A stretch of 5,766 bases of DNA from positions 1 to 5,766 of the forward strand of contig CAMBNE010000082.1 in the NCBI GenBank assembly GCA_945868935.1. The letters are read 5' to 3'. A model generated the notes under the pieces. That model did not search any database. It was not told the origin of the DNA and saw nothing but the letters and a program-made list of their open reading frames with translations. The DNA comes from an uncultured Clostridia bacterium. Lineage in GTDB: Bacteria > Bacillota > Clostridia > Oscillospirales > Acutalibacteraceae. The position numbers and the translations under genes are program-made. The number at the start of each line of letters is the position of its first letter. The first letter of the stretch is position 1. This document shows positions 1 to 4,800 of the stretch, piece by piece.

Positions 1-360
1 GCGGATGTTATTGACTATCAGGAGTACAAAACGGGTATTAAGAGCGAAAGCGCAATTTACGCAGTTTATACCTTCTGCCGCAAGCTCGGACAGACAATCG
101 CAGACTACGGCGGACTTATGCTTCTCGGCAAAGTAGGATATGATGTTAAGATAATGGCTAACGCAGGCTATGTTGAGGGTGTCAGCGAGGGTATTCTCAA
201 GGTTTGTACGCTTATCCCTGCAATTACATACACACTTATTTTCATTCTTTACAAATTTGCATATCCGCTTACAAAGGAACGCCTTGAGCCTATTTATGAA
301 AAGGTTCACAGCTCCCATATAGTAGAAGAAAGTATTGAAGTTGAAACGCTTCCGGAATAA
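1..360 (+). CDS. GPH-family (MelB-like) sugar:cation symporter, C-terminal part
   Basis: The frame is open from base 1, so the true start lies left of the window and only the last 119 residues are seen. The segment starts ADVIDYQEYKTGIKSE, followed by YTFCRKLGQTIADYGG. This matches the conserved stretch before the final helices of glycoside-pentoside-hexuronide:cation symporters (MelB/UidB type; ADxxDYxExKTGxRxE then a RKLG motif). One clear transmembrane segment is visible at about residues 68-90 (VCTLIPAITYTLIFILYKFAYPL). It is followed by the usual PLTKER-type cytoplasmic end and an acidic tail. Members import sugars or glycosides with Na+ or H+ across the inner membrane; the substrate cannot be told from this fragment. 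A terminator follows 12 bp after the stop, so this is the last gene of its transcript. Confidence 0.88.
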   Translation, partial: ADVIDYQEYKTGIKSESAIYAVYTFCRKLGQTIADYGGLMLLGKVGYDVKIMANAGYVEGVSEGILKVCTLIPAITYTLIFILYKFAYPLTKERLEPIYEKVHSSHIVEESIEVETLPE

Positions 361-372
361 TCGAATAAATTT

Positions 373-406
373 AATGGGAGCTCTGAAATATGAGTTCCCA
401 TTTTTT
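373..406 (+). terminator. Rho-independent terminator after the symporter gene
   Basis: An 11-bp stem (373-383 with 392-402, one G-T wobble) encloses an 8-base loop and runs into six T residues (401-406). It lies just after the symporter stop codon and should end that transcript before the tRNA promoter. Confidence 0.88.
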
Positions 407-515
407 GTAAGCGATTGTCACAAGCGATAATACTTACGACTTATATTTATTTTCGGCGATGCCCCCCTATTTTTGATTTTTTATAAAAATAAATCTATAT
501 AAACAAAAAAATGTC

Positions 516-544
516 TTGACATATCGGCGTTATAACTATATAAT
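516..544 (+). promoter_or_regulatory. Consensus sigma-A promoter of the tRNA unit
   Basis: A perfect TTGACA (516-521) and a perfect TATAAT (539-544) are separated by exactly 17 bp. The region upstream (about 480-512) is A/T-rich and could act as an UP element. Transcription is expected to start near 551, about 13 bases before the first tRNA. Such a fully consensus promoter is typical of stable-RNA genes. Confidence 0.88.
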
Positions 545-563
545 ATTTAAGCGGTTTGAATAG

Positions 564-640
564 GGGCCAGTAGCTCAGTTGGTTAGAGCATCCGGCTCAT
601 AACCGGACGGTCCGGGGTTCGAGTCCCTGCTGGCCCACCA
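564..640 (+). tRNA. tRNA with CAT anticodon (elongator tRNA-Met, or tRNA-Ile2)
   Basis: A full cloverleaf is present: 7-bp acceptor GGGCCAG/CTGGCCC, D arm with AGTTGG, anticodon stem TCCGG/CCGGA with loop CTCATAA (anticodon CAT at 598-600), T arm with TTCGAGT, discriminator A637 and encoded CCA (638-640). It lacks the initiator feature of three G-C pairs (GGG/CCC) next to the anticodon loop, so it is not tRNA-fMet. CAT is shared by elongator tRNA-Met and by tRNA-Ile2, whose C34 is changed to lysidine by TilS. Sequence by eye does not settle which one this is. It is co-transcribed with the tRNA-Trp 19 bases downstream. Confidence 0.95.
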
Positions 641-659
641 CTATTAAACCGCATAATAT

Positions 660-735
660 AGGGGTATAGCTCAGTTGGTAGAGCAGCGGTCTCCAAAACC
701 GCGTGCCGAGGGTTCAAGTCCTTCTGCCCCTGCCA
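660..735 (+). tRNA. tRNA-Trp (CCA anticodon)
   Basis: A 76-base cloverleaf: acceptor AGGGGTA pairs with TGCCCCT (one G-T pair), anticodon stem GCGGT/ACCGC holds the loop CTCCAAA with anticodon CCA (693-695), the T loop is TTCAAGT, the discriminator is G732, and CCA is encoded at 733-735. G73 and the CCA anticodon are the known identity elements for bacterial tryptophanyl-tRNA synthetase. No promoter of its own is evident; it is the second gene of the unit. Confidence 0.97.
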
Positions 736-739
736 CACC

Positions 740-777
740 AAAAGCCTTGAAACAGCGTGGTTTCAAGGCTTTTGCTT
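740..777 (+). terminator. Rho-independent terminator of the tRNA unit
   Basis: A perfect 14-bp stem (740-753 with 760-773) with a six-base loop (AGCGTG) sits five bases after the CCA end of tRNA-Trp. The stem ends in four T residues and continues as GCTTT, giving a T-rich tail. The 5' arm starts with AAAA, so some bidirectional activity is possible, but the reverse direction has no transcript that obviously needs it. Confidence 0.9.
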
Positions 778-784
778 TATCATT

Positions 785-910
785 TTAAGGACGGCACAGG
801 GTATAAAGCTCCATATTTTTATGCTCAAATTGAACGCCAATTTTGCATCTGTTGCCAATGATTCCCAATAATTCCGTCTGCTACATCATCAATAAATCAT
901 CAATCAGCAT
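785..910 (-). pseudogene. Decayed small reading frame, unknown function
   Basis: On the minus strand one frame runs from an ATG at 908-910 to a TAA at 785-787, broken by a TAG after nine codons. Its last 22 codons before the stop read smoothly (IGNRCKIGVQFEHKNMELY then TLCRP). Two near-perfect tandem duplications lie in its first half: 11 bp at 883-893/894-904 and 10 bp at 855-864/865-874, each with one mismatch. Removing one unit of each gives an unbroken 34-residue frame that begins MLIDDVADGIIGN and joins the segment above. I do not recognise the product. It could be the eroded 3' end of a gene cut short by the neighbouring mobile element, or a chance reading. A possible ribosome site (AAGGGAA) lies before another ATG at 924-926, but that frame stops after eight codons. 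Confidence 0.25.
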
Positions 911-963
911 CGTGTGTTTCTATCATATTTTCCCTTTTCTTTGTTTATAGCAGCGCAAACTTT

Positions 964-995
964 GACCGCCAAGGCAAAAGCTTTGGCGGTCTTTT
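964..995 (+). terminator. Orphan terminator-like hairpin
   Basis: A 12-bp stem (964-975 with 980-991, one G-T pair) closed by an AAAA loop is followed by TTTT (992-995). The T-tract lies on the plus strand, so it would act on rightward transcription. No intact plus-strand gene precedes it: the tRNA unit already has its own terminator about 190 bp upstream. The minus-strand side has only a weak AAAGTTTG tail. It may be left over from a lost gene or serve as insulation for the element to the right. Confidence 0.6.
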
Positions 996-1038
996 GGTAT
1001 GGTTTTCAGTTATATCTCAAGCCCTTTGTCATTTCTCT

Positions 1039-1064
1039 GGAACACAGGGGACGGTTCTCTGTGT
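1039..1064 (+). repeat. REP palindrome, left copy 1
   Basis: A 26-bp unit starting GGAACACAGGGGACGG and ending TCTCTGTGT. The outer arms AACACAG and CTGTGT(T) pair, with inner G-C and G-T pairs closing an ACGGT loop, so single-stranded DNA or RNA would form a hairpin. It is identical to the unit directly after it. The flanking TTCTCTGG (1033-1040) resembles the end of another, partly deleted, unit. Confidence 0.85.
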
Positions 1065-1090
1065 GGAACACAGGGGACGGTTCTCTGTGT
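1065..1090 (+). repeat. REP palindrome, left copy 2 (perfect tandem of copy 1)
   Basis: All 26 bases equal those of 1039-1064, directly adjoining and in the same orientation. The unit sits 3 bases from the stop codon of the transposase (stop at 1094-1096 on the minus strand), so its hairpin would be at the 3' end of the transposase message. Confidence 0.88.
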
Positions 1091-1093
1091 TCT

Positions 1094-1849
1094 TTAAATT
1101 TTTCTTACTATTGCAAAGCTAATCCCCGTCAACCTACTAATTTGCCTTATTGACAAACCTTTTTCCTTGAAATTTGTAATAAACTTATCTCTGTATTTTA
1201 TATCGAGTTTTTGAAATTCTGCGATATTATTACAGCCGGAAATATTTTCAATAATTCTTTTTGCTTGTTCATCAGTTACACGGATTTTTTGATAATTTTC
1301 AATTTCAAGGCACTTGTCTGAATTTTTTTCATTTGTATAACGTTCAAGCTCGTTTTTTGAAATCATTTTAAATGCAAAATCCGTATCTGCAATTTGAGAA
1401 TTTGAAGTGTATTCCATATAGCTACTGTACTTGTGTTCAATAACTTTTTCGCAAATTCCTGCTTTAACAGGATTTTGATGAATATAGCGAAGAACCATTA
1501 AAAAATAACTATCATCTTCAACCGGATCGCTCTTGAAACGATCTTGAAACAAATGTCCTATGCGCTGATATTTCACATTATACCAGTATACATATCTGCC
1601 GGCTATTCGTTTAAAAATCTGTTCAAGAGATTCTTTTTCCGGCTTAATCAGTAGATGAATGTGATTTCCCATAAGGCAATAAGCAAACAATTTGTATCCA
1701 CAAATATTCTTACAATCTTTTAGCACCTGAAGAAATTTATCATAATCTTCGGTATCTTCAAATATTTGTTGCTGGTTTATTCCACAAAGCATTACGTGAT
1801 ATATACCGCTTTCACTTTTCTGTCTAGCATGTCTTGGAATTTCTATCAC
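1094..1849 (-). CDS. REP-associated tyrosine transposase (Y1/HUH, IS200-like superfamily)
   Basis: This 251-residue enzyme nicks and rejoins single-stranded DNA through a covalent 5'-phosphotyrosine link. The N-terminal SESGIYHVMLCGINQQQIF (12-30) is typical of RAYT proteins. The metal-binding HUH motif is H63-I-H65 in MGNHIHLL (60-67). GHLFQDRFKSDPVED (98-112) is the usual conserved block, and RYIHQNPVKAGI (121-132) carries the probable nucleophile Y122, which aligns with Tyr115 of the E. coli TnpA-REP enzyme. The C-terminus (LSIRQISRLTGISFAIVRK, 232-250) is a helix-turn-helix likely used for DNA recognition. All key residues are present, so the gene appears intact. The start is GTG (1847-1849), chosen because the family's conserved N-terminus begins about ten residues later and no ATG fits; no good Shine-Dalgarno is seen. 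It may depend on transcription or translation from the Rhs gene upstream, with which it shares reading frame. Confidence 0.9.
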   Translation of the reverse strand: MIEIPRHARQKSESGIYHVMLCGINQQQIFEDTEDYDKFLQVLKDCKNICGYKLFAYCLMGNHIHLLIKPEKESLEQIFKRIAGRYVYWYNVKYQRIGHLFQDRFKSDPVEDDSYFLMVLRYIHQNPVKAGICEKVIEHKYSSYMEYTSNSQIADTDFAFKMISKNELERYTNEKNSDKCLEIENYQKIRVTDEQAKRIIENISGCNNIAEFQKLDIKYRDKFITNFKEKGLSIRQISRLTGISFAIVRKI

Positions 1850-1882
1850 CCAGTTTAATCTTACTGCACTCTTGCTCAGTTG

Positions 1883-4800
1883 TCAACACACAGAACCGTC
1901 CCCTGTGTTATACAGTTCAGGGTTATAATATCTGCTGCTAAGATAGTATAACTGTGTATCACTATCATAGTAATAACCACGGTAAGTGTACGGATTTATG
2001 AAGCTGACTATGTCATTTTCAGATGTGTCTTCGCACGACAAAAGTTTGCCCCAAGAATCGTATTGGTATAAAACAACGGTTTCGTTGTTTGAATTTACGA
2101 TTGCGATAACATCATTCTGAGCATTTTTGACATAGAAATACTCTTTACCGTTTATATCTATTCCGAAAGCCTCGCCGTTTTCGTCATACATAAACGCAAC
2201 ATTATGAGTTGTTGACGAACCGTCCGATTTGGTAATTACAAGTCTGTAACCTGCAAGAATATCTCCGTTGTAGTAATAATCGTAATCGTATGTCTCTCCG
2301 TCGTCAAGGGTAATATTCTTGCCTATTCTCTGACCGTCGGAATTGTACGAATATGTTGCGCCAACACTTGGATTTCCCACCTGACTCACACTTTTGAGCT
2401 GTCTGCCGACCCAAGTATAGTTAAAGCCGTCGTAGCTTGTAATATTTCCGATTTCGTCGCTTTCAACTTTAGAATAATTACCGCTGACATTCGTAACCGA
2501 AATTCCGCCGTTTGGCAAAAGCCGTGATTTCATATCATAACGCTGAGCATTTTCGCCCAATAGTCGGGTTACAATTTCAGGTGTTTCCTCCTGCTCAAGC
2601 GATATAGCATTAACGCTGTTTTGCGGATAGACTTTTTCAACGCCCGTTAAAACATCAGCCCATTTTTTATCGCTGTACGAATATTTAACGGTGTATTTAA
2701 GGTCTGAGGGCTCACTTGTGCCGACCGTGTACTGATACACCTTATCTTCGGTAATGTTACCGTTTTCATAGGTGTAGATATGCGTTTTGTTTTCATACGG
2801 ATTGTCCGCACGGACAAGCTGGTTGAGTGCATCATACTTATATGTTGTGGTCTTTGAGCCGTCATAAATTGAGGTTATATTGCCCAAAGAATCATATTCG
2901 TATGTATGGGTTATGCCAACTGTCTCAATCGACTTTACAAGCGTTGTAGTTTGATTTCCTTCAAGGTCCTTGTAGGTGTAATTTGTTGCAAGTCCGTTTA
3001 CGGTACGTTTGGAAAGCCTTGAAAGACTGTCAAACTTATTCGTTACCTTTTCAACGCCGTTCCACGATACCGAATACACCTGATCGGGCATTTCGCCGTT
3101 ATTGACATTACCGTATTTATAGGCAATATTCTGCGTACCGATCGGCGAAAAATGCTTTACATTTGTAAGATAATTGGTCTTGTCTGCGTATTTGTACTCG
3201 GTATAGGAAATCGGAATGTTGCTTGAAACATCCGTTCCCGAATACTCTCTTATGCTCGCAGTCCGTCCCGACAAGTCATAATTATACCTTGTGTACGAAT
3301 TTGACGCAAAATCAACAGTTACGGCTATATTTCCGTCATTTCCGTAAAGGTACTGCTTTTTAGCAACACAATTATTATTTCTATCATTATATGACTTTTC
3401 AGCCAAGCGGTCAAGAGAGTCATAAGCAAAACTTATGTAGTCATTATTTCCGTAAGTCTGCTTTGTCATCAAGCCCTTTTGGTCGTATTCCAACGCAGAA
3501 AGAATTACAGAGTTTGTTTCGTTTCCGACAGTAGTCGAAACAGTTCTGCCGAACTTATCGTAATTAAATTTATAGTGCGTAGAATTGTTTACATTTATTT
3601 CTGCTAAACGGTCATTATTGTAGGAATATGTGTTTGTATGACCGCCTGCGGAAACGCTCAAAAGGTTGTTATTATCCGGGTCATAACTGTATGTTGTGGT
3701 ATTGCCTGCTGCGTTTGTAACAGATGATAAAGTGCCGTTAACCGTATCATAATTATATGTGGTGGTGTTGCCCGCTTGATCGGTCTGTGTTTTAAGGTAG
3801 TCTCCTTTCTCGGTATATGTAGCGCTTGAATACAGCTTTTTCTTTTCGCTTTCGTTAGATGAATAATCCTCTATCAAGTACCACTTTTGACTCGTATTTT
3901 TCGGTGTGCGTAAAGGTCTTTGTGTGATAACGGAATTTAATTCTGCCGAGAAGCTGCTTCCGTCTGTTGAATCAAGATAATAACTCATTCCCGGCGATGC
4001 AACTGTCGAAATAACGAATGCTCCGTCACCCGTAGGCACAACAACAAATTTGAAAGCATAGGAATCTGTGTTCTGACTTCGAAGTTTTAATTTAGCTCCT
4101 ACTTCCGAACTGCCGTTTTCAACATACAGATATTCCCCATTCAGCTTTATCTTATAAATGCCGCTGTCGATGCGTTCAAATTCCCATTGCTGTAAATTGC
4201 TGATGTTTGAATATGAATGGTTTACAACATCGCCGTCATTTCCCTTGTCAAGAACATAAGAGGTAAGCTGATTTACTATGGCATATTTTTTTGTTGTATC
4301 AATCTCGTTGTGCGTAACATTAACGCCTTTTGTTGCGGTGCGTGTTAAATTACCCTTTTCGTCATATTCCAAATAATATTTCAATCCGTCAGACGAAAAT
4401 GCCGTATTTATATTATTTGAGTTATCATAGCTATACAGATAACTGCTTCCCGAAGGATTGAGCATACCTGCAAGGTTATTTCCCTGATAGCCAAAGGTTG
4501 AATTGGATTTTGCAAGATCTACGGATGAAACAATATTGCCGTTGTTGTCATAGGTGTAGGTCTGACCGAATTCTTCTTTATAGCAGAACGCTCCCGTGGT
4601 ACATACCCTGTTTGCGTTGTTGTAATAGTATGTTTCAAAGCAAACATGTGAATAATTATCGGGCGCTATGGCTTTTCCGCTTACAAATTGCCACGATGTA
4701 ACCTCGGGATTGGCGTCAATTTCCTTAACACCGACCTTTTGACCCGCTGAATTATAGAAATGCAGGGCAACACCGAATTTGGGGGTGTTCGGCTTCAAGC

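Larger units (their letters stand above)
1039..1909 (-). mobile_element. REP/RAYT element (IS200-like transposase flanked by REP palindromes)
   Basis: A single HUH/Y1 transposase gene is bracketed by copies of the same 24-26 bp palindromic sequence: two head-to-tail on the left (1039-1090) and one in opposite orientation on the right (1885-1909). The transposase stop codon lies 3 bases from the left repeats; its start lies 35 bases from the right repeat. This is the layout of REP-associated tyrosine transposase loci, in which the enzyme recognises and processes hairpin-forming REP DNA as single strands. No target-site duplication is seen, as expected for this class. The right boundary falls inside the 3' end of the Rhs gene. 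The exact ends of the mobile unit are inferred, not proven. Confidence 0.72.

Noticed and set aside
653..658. CATAAT in the tRNA spacer as a -10 box for a separate tRNA-Trp promoter
   Set aside because: A -35 would have to lie inside the mature upstream tRNA, no good match is there, and the spacer is too short for a normal start upstream of base 660.
995..1038. Minus-strand residues before TAA (reading NDKGLEI) as the displaced 3' end of the Rhs tip
   Set aside because: Only about ten codons, no match to a known tip, and the phase across the element cannot be tested without the uninterrupted allele.
1039..1090. Tandem repeats as a CRISPR array
   Set aside because: The units abut with no spacers, are palindromic, and recur inverted at the other side of a RAYT gene; they are REP sequences.
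914..1153. 79-codon plus-strand open frame across the left REP pair
   Set aside because: It is made of REP sequence (NTGDGSLC-type residues in translation) plus the antisense of the transposase 3' end, passes through the orphan terminator, and shows no family features. It is a chance frame.
2647..2865. 72-codon minus-strand frame inside the Rhs gene
   Set aside because: It overlaps the YD-repeat coding frame throughout, has low-complexity Arg/Thr/Met composition and no motif; it is a shadow of the Rhs gene.
4498..4701. 67-codon plus-strand frame antisense to the Rhs gene
   Set aside because: Cys/Arg-rich shadow of the antisense strand with no recognisable domain or ribosome site.
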